NCBI RefSeq assembly: GCF_007998985.1
Contig: NZ_CP041659.1
Coordinates: 1,178,001 to 1,242,000 of the forward strand
Source of the DNA: Sphingomonas xanthus
GTDB lineage: Bacteria > Pseudomonadota > Alphaproteobacteria > Sphingomonadales > Sphingomonadaceae
Direction: 5' to 3'
Length of the DNA: 64,000 nt
The notes beneath the pieces are model-generated. The model was not told the DNA's origin, ran no database searches, and was given only the letters and a program-made list of their open reading frames with translations. Position numbers and translations under genes: made by a program. This document shows, in pieces, positions 9,242 through 18,290 of the stretch. Each line of letters starts with the position of its first letter. The first letter of the stretch is position 1.

Positions 9242-11037
9242 GCCGCGCGGCGCATGAGGGCGAAGTGAAGCGCCGAGAGCGCCGCTGGCGTCACGCCCGC
9301 TACCCGGCCGGCCTGGTCAAGATTATCAGGCGAGGCTGTCGAGAGACGTTCGCGCATCTCGTGCGAGAGGCCCGGAACCTGGTTGTAGTCGAAATCGGCT
9401 GGAAACCGCAGCGCGCGATCACGTGCGCGAGCCCCCTCTTCCGCACGCTGGCGGGCGAGATAAGGCTCATACTGGGCATCTTCGATCGCCTCCGATGCAG
9501 CGTCATTTTCGCCCAGTCGTTCCCGCACAGCAGCGAGTGCGTCCGCCCGGCGGGCCCATTCCCCCAGCGGCTTGCGATCGCTGTCGGTGAGACCGAGATC
9601 AGTCCCGTGGACCAATTGGCAGAGGGCCGATTCCGCCGCGCACTTCTCGTCCAGATGTCGCTCCATTCGAGCCTTTTGCTCGGTTCCCAAGCAATTGAGC
9701 CGCAAACCAAGCGGGCCCAGCCTGCTAACCGCATTATCGGCGCGCAGGTGGAGCCGATATTCGGAGCGAGCGGTCAGCATACGATAGGGTTCACTGACGC
9801 CTTGTAGGGTCAGATCGTCGACCATGACTCCGATGTAGCTGTCGGCTCGATCGAACTGCGCGGGCTCGAGATCCAGTGCCGACGCGGCCGCGTTAAGCCC
9901 GGCAACAGCGCCCTGGGCGGCGGCTTCCTCATATCCCGTGGTCCCGTTGATCTGACCGGCGAAGTAGAGACCATGCACCTGCTGGTGCTCCAACCTGCTG
10001 TTCAGCCTTCGCGGATCGGCATAAATATATTCGACTGCGTAACCGGGCTGGACGATTGCAGCGCGCTCTAGTCCAGCGATCGTGCCCAGGAGGTCCTGCT
10101 GCACGTCCAACGGTAAGGACGTCGAAATCCCATTGGGATAGACCAGGCTTGTATCGAGGCCTTCGGGCTCAAGGAAGATCTGATGACCGTCGCGATCGCC
10201 GAAGCGGTGCACCTTATCTTCGATGGAAGGACAATAGCGAGGCCCCCTTCCCTCAATAGATCCGGCAAACAGGGGCGACCTCCCCAAGCCGGCCCGAATG
10301 ACGTCATGACATCGTTCGTTGGTACGAGTGATCGCGCAAGCAAGCTGCGGGATTATTGGCGAAGGGGCGAGAGCCAACCGCCACCTGCAACGGTCGCTGG
10401 GCTGCGGATTCAGTCGTGACCAGTCCACCGTCCTGCCATCTATTCGGGGGGGCGTGCCGGTCTTCAACTTCTGATCGGCAAGTCCCAGCTCCCCGACCTG
10501 CCGCGCCAATGCCGTCGCCGAATTGCCCCCGAAACGCCCGCCCTGCCATCGCTCTTCTCCGCGATACAGAGTCGCGCCGAGGAAGGTACCCGTAGCCAAA
10601 ACGACCGCCGAGGCTTCCAGAAGCGATCCATCGGAAAGAGTCACGCCGCAAACTTTGTGACCTTTCGTTATCAACGCCACAGCTTCGCCCTCAACGACGG
10701 CAACACCTTCACCTTCCAACAACTGCTGCACGGCCGCGCGATAAAGTTTGCGATCGGCTTGGACCCGCGGTCCGCGAACTGCGCTACCCTTGCTGGCGTT
10801 GAGCATGCGCCGATGGATCGCCGCGCGGTCGCCGGCACGGGCCATCAGGCCGCCCAGCGCGTCGATCTCCCGCACCAAATGACCCTTGCCGACGCCGCCG
10901 ATCGACGGATTACACGACATCTGGCCAATATCGTCGGATCGAAACGTGAGCAGGACCGTCCGGGCGCCACGACGGGACGCGGCCGCGGCCGCTTCACACC
11001 CGGCATGCCCTCCACCAATAACGAGCACGTCAAACAT
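9238..11037 (-). CDS. mnmG: tRNA uridine-34 carboxymethylaminomethyl enzyme, FAD subunit MnmG (GidA)
   Basis: A 599-residue protein of typical length. The N-terminal FAD dinucleotide-binding motif [12 protein letters not shown] is followed by [22 protein letters not shown], and the middle has TGTPPRID and [16 protein letters not shown], all family signatures. With MnmE (the next gene upstream) it installs the cmnm5 or nm5 group at the wobble uridine of several tRNAs. It overlaps rsmG by four bases. Confidence 0.97.
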   Translation of the reverse strand: MFDVLVIGGGHAGCEAAAAASRRGARTVLLTFRSDDIGQMSCNPSIGGVGKGHLVREIDALGGLMARAGDRAAIHRRMLNASKGSAVRGPRVQADRKLYRAAVQQLLEGEGVAVVEGEAVALITKGHKVCGVTLSDGSLLEASAVVLATGTFLGATLYRGEERWQGGRFGGNSATALARQVGELGLADQKLKTGTPPRIDGRTVDWSRLNPQPSDRCRWRLALAPSPIIPQLACAITRTNERCHDVIRAGLGRSPLFAGSIEGRGPRYCPSIEDKVHRFGDRDGHQIFLEPEGLDTSLVYPNGISTSLPLDVQQDLLGTIAGLERAAIVQPGYAVEYIYADPRRLNSRLEHQQVHGLYFAGQINGTTGYEEAAAQGAVAGLNAAASALDLEPAQFDRADSYIGVMVDDLTLQGVSEPYRMLTARSEYRLHLRADNAVSRLGPLGLRLNCLGTEQKARMERHLDEKCAAESALCQLVHGTDLGLTDSDRKPLGEWARRADALAAVRERLGENDAASEAIEDAQYEPYLARQRAEEGARARDRALRFPADFDYNQVPGLSHEMRERLSTASPDNLDQAGRVAGVTPAALSALHFALMRRAA

Positions 11038-11084
11038 CGACGCCCCATAGCGTTTGGTAAGGAACCGTTCAACGCAGGGGTGAC

Positions 11085-11100
11085 TGTTTCACGTGGAACT
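11085..11100. promoter_or_regulatory. Second parS-like site
   Basis: TGTTTCACGTGGAACT differs from the perfect palindrome at two positions. It differs at only one from TGTTTCACGTGGAACA, the reverse complement of the common parS variant TGTTCCACGTGAAACA. It lies in the 61-base spacer between mnmE and mnmG and touches the mnmE stop codon. ParB binding is likely but should be weaker than at 9191. Confidence 0.8.
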
Positions 11101-12376
11101 ATTTGCCTAGACAAAAGCGGCTGAACAGCCGGTCGAGAAGATCCTCTACCCCCGCCCGTCCCGAAATTCGGTCTATCGCATGCCGGGCGACCCGCAATTC
11201 TTCAGCGACGAGTAGGCTATCGTACAGCAACGAAGTGCGCGAGAGCGCCGACTCCGCCTCAGCGAGCAGATCATGCTGGCGGCGGTCCAGCGCCAAGGCG
11301 TAACCCCTTGGGAGCAATTGCTTGGCCCGACTAACCAACAATTGCGAGAGCTCCGCCAGACCTTCTCCGCTGGCCGCCGATACCCGCATCCCCGGACCAT
11401 CGTGGATATCGCACTTCGGGCGCAGCTGGACGACGCGCGGATCGTCAGCGGTCGCCTCCGCATCGCCGAGCCAGAGTATGATGTCCGCCCTTGCTGCCTC
11501 TTCCTGGGCACGGCCCACGCCAATCGCCTCGATCATGTCGTCGGTGTTCCGCAAGCCCGCCGTGTCGACGAGAAGGAACGGTATGCCCTCGATCGACAGC
11601 GGAACCTCGATACTATCGCGCGTGGTCCCTGGAAGATGGCTGACAATGGCCCGATCAAACTGAGTTAAGCCATTGAGAAGGCTGGATTTACCGGCATTTG
11701 GAGGCCCCGATAGCACGACCCGAACCCCATCGCGCAGAGGCTCGACGCGGGGCGCATCCAACAGCTCACCCATCTCCCGCGCCAATGCGATCGCATCGGC
11801 CTGCAGCGAGGGATCCCCGGAAGCCCCATCATCCTCGTCGGCATAATCGATTGCCACCTCTGCCCGCGCCGACAAGGCCAGCAGCCGATCGCGCCAGCCA
11901 TCGAGGCGTTGCCGCAACGCGCCGCCGGCCCGGGCCATCGCCGAGCGGCGCTGGAGCTCGGTTTCGGCCACTAGAAGGTCGGCAAGGCCTTGCGCCTCGG
12001 TCAGGTCCATCCGTCCATTGGCTAGCGCGCGCCGGGTAAATTCGCCGGGTTGTGCGAGGCGGATGCCCTCAAGCCCCGTCAGGGCAGTAAGGAGCGCGTC
12101 GACCGTCGCTCTGCCACCGTGGCAATGATACTCAACCAGATCCTCTCCAGTCGCGCTTGCCGGGCCAGTAAAGCGGATCAACAGTGCGCGATCGAGGATG
12201 TCGCCAGTCGCAGGGTCGGTCAATGACCGCAGCGCTGCTTGCCGGGGCGGGGGCAGGCGACCAGCCAGTTTCTCCGCGGCGGCAAAAGCCCTCGGTCCGC
12301 TGCTGCGAACCACGGCAATCGCCGCCGGAGGGAGTCCGCTCGACAGCGCGACGATCGTATCGCCAGCGCTGTCCAC
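11099..12376 (-). CDS. mnmE: tRNA modification GTPase MnmE (TrmE)
   Basis: A 425-residue protein. The N-terminal formyl-THF-binding domain has the motif GEFTRRALANGRMDLTEAQ. The inserted G domain has G1 GPPNAGKSSLLNGL, G2 PGTTRD and G3 DTAGLR, and the C terminus ends FCLGK with the catalytic-style cysteine. The G4 motif, usually NKxD, reads PKCD here; see findings. It works with MnmG on wobble uridine modification. The start lies two bases past the stop of the TerC-family gene. Confidence 0.95.
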   Translation of the reverse strand: MDSAGDTIVALSSGLPPAAIAVVRSSGPRAFAAAEKLAGRLPPPRQAALRSLTDPATGDILDRALLIRFTGPASATGEDLVEYHCHGGRATVDALLTALTGLEGIRLAQPGEFTRRALANGRMDLTEAQGLADLLVAETELQRRSAMARAGGALRQRLDGWRDRLLALSARAEVAIDYADEDDGASGDPSLQADAIALAREMGELLDAPRVEPLRDGVRVVLSGPPNAGKSSLLNGLTQFDRAIVSHLPGTTRDSIEVPLSIEGIPFLLVDTAGLRNTDDMIEAIGVGRAQEEAARADIILWLGDAEATADDPRVVQLRPKCDIHDGPGMRVSAASGEGLAELSQLLVSRAKQLLPRGYALALDRRQHDLLAEAESALSRTSLLYDSLLVAEELRVARHAIDRISGRAGVEDLLDRLFSRFCLGK

Positions 12377-12378
12377 GA

Positions 12379-13107
12379 TCAGCCGAACAGGCGACCGAGG
12401 CCCACTGCCGGGTCAACCCAGCCTTCGTAGACCATCTTGCCCGCGACATAGAGGATCACGAGCAGACCCAGATAAGCGATCCACCGGTAGCGCTCGATAT
12501 ATTTGGCGATGATGTTGGCTGCGACGCCCATCAAGATCACCGCGAAGATCAAGCCGACAATCAGGATGCCAGGATGGTCGCGCGCGGCACCGGCCACGGC
12601 CAGCACATTGTCGAGGCTCATGCTGACATCGGCAACCGCGACGGCCCAGGCGGCCGCCGCGAAGCTCTTGGCGGGCCTCAGGCCGCTATGTTCATCACCG
12701 ACGATCTCCTCGCTGCCAGCGCTTTCACCGGAATGCCGCAGCTCGCGCCACATCTTCCAGGCGACCCACAGCAACAGCAACCCGCCGACAAGGATTAATC
12801 CAATTATCTGAAGGAGTTGTGTGACAACGAGAGCGAAGGCAATGCGTAACACGAGGGCCGCAAGAACGCCGATAATGATCACCTTGCGGCGCTGGTCTGC
12901 CGGTAGGCCGGCCGCCAGGGCGCCAACGACGATCGCATTGTCGCCGGCAAGGACGAGGTCGATCATCAATACCTGGAGAAAGGCTGCAAATGCCGCCGGC
13001 TCGGTGATGTTCGAAAAATCGGTGACGATCGCGTTCCACATGTCCGCAGGTCCGCCAAACCCGGCCGGTGCGGCGTGCGCGGCGGCAGCGAGCAGAAATT
13101 CGATCAT
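12379..13107 (-). CDS. TerC-family integral membrane protein (YjbE type)
   Basis: A 242-residue membrane protein with about seven hydrophobic segments. The family's two repeated acidic signatures are present: DLVLAGDNAIVVG near residue 50 and MSLDNVLAVAGAA near residue 165, the residues thought to coordinate a metal ion in TerC and manganese-export relatives. The actual ion is not known from sequence. It is packed directly between rho and mnmE on the minus strand. The first 20 residues include an alanine-rich stretch that may be periplasmic. Confidence 0.87.
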   Translation of the reverse strand: MIEFLLAAAAHAAPAGFGGPADMWNAIVTDFSNITEPAAFAAFLQVLMIDLVLAGDNAIVVGALAAGLPADQRRKVIIIGVLAALVLRIAFALVVTQLLQIIGLILVGGLLLLWVAWKMWRELRHSGESAGSEEIVGDEHSGLRPAKSFAAAAWAVAVADVSMSLDNVLAVAGAARDHPGILIVGLIFAVILMGVAANIIAKYIERYRWIAYLGLLVILYVAGKMVYEGWVDPAVGLGRLFG

Positions 13108-13182
13108 GTTCGGCTATTCCCCTGGTTAGGTCAGCTACACAAAGCCGCAGGTTTCCCGAGGTTCCCGGCGGAGCCTGATCGG

Positions 13183-14439
13183 CTACTGGTTCATCGAGGC
13201 GAAGAAATCCTCGTTCGACTTGGCGTCCTTCATCTTGTCGAGAAGGAACTGCATCGCGTCGATCGTGCCCATTTGCATCAGGATCCGGCGCAGCACCCAC
13301 ATCTTACTGAGCGTGGCCTGGTCGACCAGCAGTTCTTCCTTGCGAGTACCGGACTTGCCCACATCCAGCGACGGGAAGATGCGCTTGTCGCTGACCTTGC
13401 GGTCGAGCACGATTTCGCTGTTGCCGGTGCCCTTGAACTCTTCGAAAATGACCTCGTCCATCTTCGAACCGGTATCGATCAGCGCGGTTGCAATGATCGA
13501 CAAGGAACCGCCCTCCTCGATATTGCGCGCGGCACCGAAGAAGCGCTTGGGACGCTGGAGCGCATTGGCATCGACGCCACCGGTCAGCACCTTGCCCGAG
13601 GACGGCACCACCGTGTTATAGGCGCGGCCCAGCCGGGTGATGGAATCGAGCAGGATCACAACATCCTTCTTGTGCTCGACCAGCCGCTTGGCCTTTTCGA
13701 TGACCATCTCGGCAACCTGGACGTGGCGCGACGCGGGCTCGTCGAAGGTCGAGGAAATGACCTCGCCATTCACCGAGCGCTGCATGTCGGTGACTTCTTC
13801 CGGTCGCTCATCGATCAGGAGGACGATGAGGAAGACTTCCGGGTTATTGTCGGTAATCGCTCGGGCGATATTCTGCAGCAGCACGGTCTTGCCGGTCCGC
13901 GGCGGAGCGACGATCAGCGCGCGCTGTCCCTTGCCCAGCGGCGAAACGATGTCGATGACCCGCGCCGACTTGTCCTTGATCGTCGGGTCGAGCGTGTCGA
14001 GCTTCAGCTTTTCGTCGGGATAAAGCGGAGTGAGGTTGTCGAAGTTGACCCGATGCCGGACCGCGTCGGGATCGTCAAAATTGATCTGAGTGACTTTAGT
14101 CAGCGCGAAGTAACGCTCCCCATCCTTGGGCGCGCGAATCTCGCCTTCGACGGTATCCCCGGTGCGCAGGCCGAACTTCCGAACGACGTTAGGCGCAACA
14201 TAGATATCGTCGGGACCGGCCAAGTAATTGGCCTCCGGGCTGCGGAGAAAGCCGAAACCGTCGTTCAGCACCTCGATCGTCCCCATCCCGTTGATCTCGG
14301 CGCCCGTTTCCGCGCGAACCTTGAGGATCGAGAACATCAAGTCCTGCTTGCGCATCGTCGATGCGCCTTCGATCCCCATTTCCTCGGCCATGGCGACGAG
14401 GTCAGCGGGGGTTTTCTGCTTCAGGTCCTTGAGATGCAT
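13183..14439 (-). CDS. rho: Transcription termination factor Rho
   Basis: A 418-residue protein of standard size, starting [14 protein letters not shown]. The N-terminal helix bundle and cold-shock-like RNA-binding domain ([21 protein letters not shown]) are followed by the RecA-like ATPase with Walker [16 protein letters not shown], and the Q- and R-loop regions ([21 protein letters not shown]). Rho is the hexameric helicase that ends untranslated transcripts. The 178-base 5' leader (14440-14617) shows no clear hairpin terminator. Confidence 0.98.
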   Translation of the reverse strand: MHLKDLKQKTPADLVAMAEEMGIEGASTMRKQDLMFSILKVRAETGAEINGMGTIEVLNDGFGFLRSPEANYLAGPDDIYVAPNVVRKFGLRTGDTVEGEIRAPKDGERYFALTKVTQINFDDPDAVRHRVNFDNLTPLYPDEKLKLDTLDPTIKDKSARVIDIVSPLGKGQRALIVAPPRTGKTVLLQNIARAITDNNPEVFLIVLLIDERPEEVTDMQRSVNGEVISSTFDEPASRHVQVAEMVIEKAKRLVEHKKDVVILLDSITRLGRAYNTVVPSSGKVLTGGVDANALQRPKRFFGAARNIEEGGSLSIIATALIDTGSKMDEVIFEEFKGTGNSEIVLDRKVSDKRIFPSLDVGKSGTRKEELLVDQATLSKMWVLRRILMQMGTIDAMQFLLDKMKDAKSNEDFFASMNQ

Positions 14440-14617
14440 GGGGATATTCTTTCGAACGAAACGGTAGCGAATTTCTAACGCGGTCGGCAGGACGCCGACG
14501 ACAGGGACGACGAGGAGGCACCGGCAAGATTGGAGAGTCGGGCCGATGCAGCCGTCTTGTTCTGCGCTTAAGTCGCGAAGCTGACGGAAGTCAACGGCTG
14601 ATCCGGCCGTCTTAAGA

Positions 14618-15031
14618 TCAGCCGCTTATTCCGCCGGTCATGCCGTGCAGCGGCCATAGCAGCGCGGCAAGGGCGATACCGGCGGCAATCGCGACGACGC
14701 CCATGGTCGGGATGAACCGCTCTGCGCCCGGCACCAGGCGATCGGCAAACTGCCGGTGCGCCGTCGGAAAGATGACGAGGGCGACAGCGGTTGCTGCAAG
14801 GAACCACCCGAAAAGCGAAAAGGCCTGGCTCGCGGGGAGTTCGGCCGCAAGTCGAACGAAACTCAACCCCACAACGAAACGGCAAAGTGCCTCAATCCAG
14901 TTCGCCTTAGGCGTCTGGGCGAACTGGCGAAGGAACCGGCCGGCCAGTCCAGGACGAACCAGCGCAACGATCCCGAGCGCGGCGAGATAAGCCGCTGCTG
15001 CGTCAAGGACCAACAGTGCGGCAATATCCAT
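14618..15031 (-). CDS. Small integral membrane protein, unknown function
   Basis: A 137-residue protein from ATG 15031 ([11 protein letters not shown]), with four predicted transmembrane segments (around residues 3-25, 45-65, 73-95 and 108-130). I do not recognise the family. It lies 11 bases after hemJ in the hemE-hemJ direction and before rho, so it is probably co-transcribed with the haem genes. Longer in-frame starts run through hemJ and are shadows. Confidence 0.68.
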   Translation of the reverse strand: MDIAALLVLDAAAAYLAALGIVALVRPGLAGRFLRQFAQTPKANWIEALCRFVVGLSFVRLAAELPASQAFSLFGWFLAATAVALVIFPTAHRQFADRLVPGAERFIPTMGVVAIAAGIALAALLWPLHGMTGGISG

Positions 15032-15042
15032 TGTGGAAGATG

Positions 15043-15504
15043 TCAAAAGGGCCGGACGATGACCAGCACGACAATGATTGCGGTCAGCATGCCCGGGACC
15101 TCGTTCATGATCCGCAGTTTCTTGTCGCTGACGTCCCGGTGTCCGGTCGCAAGCTTGCGTCCATAGGATGATATCCAGCCCTGATAGCCGGTCAGCAGGA
15201 CGACAAGCAGCAGCTTGGCTGAGAACCAATGTTGTCCGAACGCCCCAAGGTGAACCGCAAGCAGCAGGCCCAGGATCCATACGATCAGCATCGCCGGGGT
15301 AAGGATGATCGTTCGGGCCCGGTCTTCGCGCTCGATCCACGCGCGGTCTTCGGCCGATCCCGGCGTCGTTACCTGGTGATGGACATAGTAACGCGGAACG
15401 ATGAACAGGCCGGCGATCCAGAAGATCACGAACGTGATATGGGCGGCCTTCACCCAGAGATAGGCCGCGCCCAACATTCCGACATAGTCCGACAGGAACG
15501 TCAT
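15043..15504 (-). CDS. hemJ: Protoporphyrinogen IX oxidase HemJ
   Basis: A 153-residue, four-helix membrane protein. It has the HemJ signature WVKAAHITFVIFWIAGLF with the conserved histidine, VPRYYVHH, and the lysine in WFSAKLLLVV. HemJ carries out the oxygen-independent conversion of protoporphyrinogen to protoporphyrin in most Alphaproteobacteria lacking HemG or HemY. The start overlaps the hemE stop by four bases, which supports a haem role. Confidence 0.88.
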   Translation of the reverse strand: MTFLSDYVGMLGAAYLWVKAAHITFVIFWIAGLFIVPRYYVHHQVTTPGSAEDRAWIEREDRARTIILTPAMLIVWILGLLLAVHLGAFGQHWFSAKLLLVVLLTGYQGWISSYGRKLATGHRDVSDKKLRIMNEVPGMLTAIIVVLVIVRPF

Positions 15505-16574
15505 CCCCCGTGGCCTTTCACCAGTGCCACAAGCTGTTCGACATGAGCAATCGGCGTGGTCTGCTGAATCCCGTGGCCGAGATTGAAGATGTGGGCGCGG
15601 TCGCCAAAAGCGTCAAGGATCCGCCGCACGGCAGCGGCCAACTGGTCGCCGCCGGCGATCAACGCCATGGGATCGAGATTGCCTTGGACCGGCAGGCGGG
15701 CAGGCAATTCTCTGTCCGCCCAGTGGGGATCGACCGTCTCGTCAAGACCGATCGCATCGACGCCTGTCTCGTCCGCATATGCGCGCAGCTTGCCGCCCGC
15801 GCCCTTGGGAAATCCGATAATCGGAATATCGGGGTGGCGCCGGCGCAGCTCAGCAACGATCGCCGCCGTCGGCGCGATGACCAGTCGTTCGAATTGTGCA
15901 GGCGACAGGCTTCCGGACCAGCTATCGAACAGCTGGACGGCATCGACGCCGGCGTCGATCTGCCCCGACAAATAATCGACCGTGATGCGCGACACGATGT
16001 CGACGATCGCGTCCATCTTGGCTGGATCGAGATAGGCGAGCTGGCGCGCCTCGGCCTGCTCCCGGCTGCCCTTGCCGGCGATCATGTAGGTCGCGACTGT
16101 CCAGGGAGAGCCGGCAAAGCCAAGGAAGGTAGTTTTGGGATCCAGCTCCGCTTTCACCTTATGGACCGTCTCATAGATCGGCTGGAGCCTTTCCATGGAG
16201 GGCTTCAGGTCGCGGATCCGGGCATCGGCAAGCGGCGGCGCCAGTCGCGGGCCCTCGCCGGCGACGAAGGTGAGGTCCATCCCCATCGCGTGGGGAACGA
16301 TCAGGATGTCGGAAAAAAGGATCGCTCCGTCGAAAGGGAAACGGCGGAGCGGTTGAAGCGTGATCTCCGCCGCGGCGACGGGATCATAGGCCATGTCGAG
16401 GAAGCCGCCCTTTTCAGCCCTCAGCGCGCGATATTCAGGCAGATAGCGGCCAGCCTGTCGCATCAACCACATCGGCGGCGGATCGCGACGCTCGCCCTTG
16501 AGGACGGCCAGCAGCGGCTTGTCCACTGGCGGTGAGGCCGATCGGCTACTCGTTTCGGTCAAGGGCGGGGTCAC
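15501..16574 (-). CDS. hemE: Uroporphyrinogen decarboxylase
   Basis: A 357-residue protein with the family motifs PMWLMRQAGRYLPEYR (substrate-binding arginine), FSDILIVPHAMGMDL with the catalytic aspartate, and GFAGSPWTVATYMI. It decarboxylates uroporphyrinogen III to coproporphyrinogen III. The first 17 residues are low-complexity and the annotated GTG at 16574 may be too early, although a purine-rich GGGAGAGAAGG lies just upstream. It borders the probable replication origin, as hemE does in Caulobacter and Rickettsia. Confidence 0.95.
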   Translation of the reverse strand: MTPPLTETSSRSASPPVDKPLLAVLKGERRDPPPMWLMRQAGRYLPEYRALRAEKGGFLDMAYDPVAAAEITLQPLRRFPFDGAILFSDILIVPHAMGMDLTFVAGEGPRLAPPLADARIRDLKPSMERLQPIYETVHKVKAELDPKTTFLGFAGSPWTVATYMIAGKGSREQAEARQLAYLDPAKMDAIVDIVSRITVDYLSGQIDAGVDAVQLFDSWSGSLSPAQFERLVIAPTAAIVAELRRRHPDIPIIGFPKGAGGKLRAYADETGVDAIGLDETVDPHWADRELPARLPVQGNLDPMALIAGGDQLAAAVRRILDAFGDRAHIFNLGHGIQQTTPIAHVEQLVALVKGHGG

Positions 16575-16736
16575 CCTTCTCTCCCTTAGTAATATAAAGA
16601 TAGAAGATAGATGATTTTGTAGGCTCGTTGGCAGCGGGGCTTAAGCCCGCATCCCGACTTTGCCAACAGGCGTCGATTCGCGGCGAATCGTGGAGATTGC
16701 GCGAGTCGCGGGGCGTCTTGCCCGGGATTCACAGCT

Positions 16737-16745
16737 TGTGGATGA
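16737..16745 (-). promoter_or_regulatory. DnaA box (8/9)
   Basis: TGTGGATGA on the plus strand reads TCATCCACA on the minus strand, one mismatch from TTATCCACA. It lies 20 bases, about two helical turns, from the next box. Confidence 0.72.
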
Positions 16746-16756
16746 CCGCAATCCCC

Positions 16757-16765
16757 TGTGGACAA
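16757..16765 (-). promoter_or_regulatory. DnaA box (8/9)
   Basis: TGTGGACAA reads TTGTCCACA on the minus strand, one mismatch from consensus. It directly abuts the 17-base palindrome at 16766-16782. Confidence 0.72.
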
Positions 16766-16848
16766 AGACTGGAATCCAGTCTGGAGCGGATTTGGCCAAT
16801 CGATGGCATTGGGTCATCCCCGGCTTCGCGCTAGGACGTCAGGGTGAT

Positions 16849-16857
16849 TTTTCCACA
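16849..16857 (+). promoter_or_regulatory. DnaA box (8/9)
   Basis: TTTTCCACA differs from TTATCCACA at the third base. It lies in the 5' leader of maf, 22 bases before the start codon, so DnaA binding could also affect maf expression. Confidence 0.72.
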
Positions 16858-16878
16858 GAGTTTTCCCCCGAGGCGCTT

Positions 16879-17460
16879 ATGCTGTTGATATTGGCGAGTA
16901 ACAGCCAGATTCGGCACGAGATGCTCGCTGCGGCGGGCATTGCGGTGCGGATTGTCGCTCCTGAATTCGACGAGGGCCCGGTTAAAAAAGCCCATGACGG
17001 CGAGCCTGAAATGCTGGCGCGCCTTTTGGCTGAAGGCAAGGCGCGGTCTATCACGGTGGCGGAGGACGCGCTGGTCATCGGCAGCGACAGCCTCGTGACC
17101 GTCGAGGGACGGCGATATTCGAAGCCGCGGGATCGCGAGGAGGCCGCGGCCCATCTGCGCAGCTTCTCCGGCCGGTCCATGGCGCTCACCAGCGCGGTGG
17201 CGCTCGCACGATCGGGCAAAATTGAATGGAGTCATGCCGAAAGCGCGCAGCTTCATGTCCGGCCGCTCAGCGAGAAATTCATCAAAGCCTATCTCGACGC
17301 TGAATGGCCCGAAGTCGGCCATTGTGTCGGCGTGTTTCGGATGGAGGGACGCGGCGTCACGCTGTTCGAGCGGATCGAGGGCAATCATTTCACGATCCTC
17401 GGCATGCCTCTGCTCCCCTTGCTTAGCGCCTTGCGTGAGAGGGGAGCACTGGCGTCATGA
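16879..17460 (+). CDS. maf: Maf-family nucleoside triphosphate pyrophosphatase
   Basis: A 193-residue protein starting at ATG 16879 (MLLILASNSQIRHEML). Family motifs visible are LASNSQIR, the acidic VIGSDSLV region and the late GHCVGVFRMEGRGV. Maf proteins hydrolyse modified or canonical NTPs to NMP and pyrophosphate. It heads the maf-aroE-coaE-dnaQ run that leads away from the probable origin and overlaps aroE by ATGA. An earlier in-frame start at 16660 would lie within the origin and is rejected. Confidence 0.9.
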   Translation: MLLILASNSQIRHEMLAAAGIAVRIVAPEFDEGPVKKAHDGEPEMLARLLAEGKARSITVAEDALVIGSDSLVTVEGRRYSKPRDREEAAAHLRSFSGRSMALTSAVALARSGKIEWSHAESAQLHVRPLSEKFIKAYLDAEWPEVGHCVGVFRMEGRGVTLFERIEGNHFTILGMPLLPLLSALRERGALAS

Positions 17461-18290
17461 CGCCAGAATTGGCGAACCCGAGCGGATATGCCGAGGTTAT
17501 TGGCGATCCGATCGATCAGAGCCTTTCGCCGATCATTCACGGATTCTGGCTCGACCAGCTGGGCATCGCCGCGCGTTATCAACGGCTCCAGCTCGGCCGG
17601 GCTGGCCTGCCGGATTATTTGGCTTCGCGCAGGAGCGATCCGGACTGGCGCGGCGCAAATGTCACCATGCCGCTGAAGCTGGACGCGGTTGCGCTGGCCG
17701 ATGAGGCTACTGACCGGGCGATCGCGGCCGGAGCGGCCAATGTGCTGATGATACGCGACGAGCGGCTGGTCGCCGCCAATACCGATGTCGGGGCAATTGC
17801 GCTTTTGCTCGGCAGGCTTGGCGAAGCCGGCAGTTCACTCGCGTCCATCATTCTGCTTGGAAATGGCGGCGCTGCACGGGCCGCCCTGGTGGCGCTCAAG
17901 CTGCTGGGCCTCTCGCAGGTCCGCATACAGGCGCGCGACTTGGCCACGGCGATGAAGCTCAGTGTCGAATTCGGTCTCGATGTTGCCCCGGCACCCCTCA
18001 CCGCTCCGATTGTGAGCGATGGGCTGATCAATGCCACACCGCTCGGCATGGCCGGACGAGACTGTCTCAATTGCGACCTCAGCCAAATGGGCAAGGGGGG
18101 ATTTGTTTTCGACATGGTCACGTCCGCGACCGATACGCCATTGATCGCCGCGGCGCGCGAACGGGGTCTCGCGGTCGTGACCGGAATCGATATGCTGGTC
18201 GAGCAGGCAGCAAGCAGCTTCAAGCTGTTTTTCGGTATCGATGCTCCGCGTGACCGCGATCCCGAACTCTGGCAGAAGCTGCGGTCATGA
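17457..18290 (+). CDS. aroE: Shikimate dehydrogenase
   Basis: A 277-residue protein. Substrate residues are in QSLSPIIHGFW, the catalytic lysine in NVTMPLK and the catalytic aspartate in NTDVGAI; the Rossmann motif is LGNGGAARAALVAL. It reduces 3-dehydroshikimate to shikimate with NADPH. The aspartate motif is one residue shorter than the usual NTDG-x-G, so this is a slightly divergent member. It overlaps maf upstream and coaE downstream by four bases each. Confidence 0.88.
   Translation: MTPELANPSGYAEVIGDPIDQSLSPIIHGFWLDQLGIAARYQRLQLGRAGLPDYLASRRSDPDWRGANVTMPLKLDAVALADEATDRAIAAGAANVLMIRDERLVAANTDVGAIALLLGRLGEAGSSLASIILLGNGGAARAALVALKLLGLSQVRIQARDLATAMKLSVEFGLDVAPAPLTAPIVSDGLINATPLGMAGRDCLNCDLSQMGKGGFVFDMVTSATDTPLIAAARERGLAVVTGIDMLVEQAASSFKLFFGIDAPRDRDPELWQKLRS

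Larger units (their letters stand above)
16575..16878. other. Probable chromosomal replication origin (oriC)
   Basis: This 304-base interval between divergent hemE and maf is the longest non-coding stretch in the window. It holds three sequences one mismatch from the DnaA box TTATCCACA: 16737-16745 and 16757-16765 (both on the minus strand) and 16849-16857 (plus). A weaker box lies at 16725-16733. A 37-base run at 16586-16622 is only about 22% GC and contains no C. Five GANTC sites lie at 16675-16776. Palindromes lie at 16637-16648, 16675-16689 and 16766-16782. Genes to the left are mostly on the minus strand and to the right mostly plus. The hemE neighbourhood is the known origin site in Caulobacter. 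This is inference from sequence, with no skew computed. Confidence 0.82.

Noticed and set aside
13075..14478. 467-residue open frame antisense to rho
   Set aside because: It mirrors the rho coding frame and shows no family motif or ribosome-binding site.
16628..16834. 68-residue open frame within the origin gap
   Set aside because: No similarity or ribosome-binding site; it overlaps DnaA boxes and palindromes.
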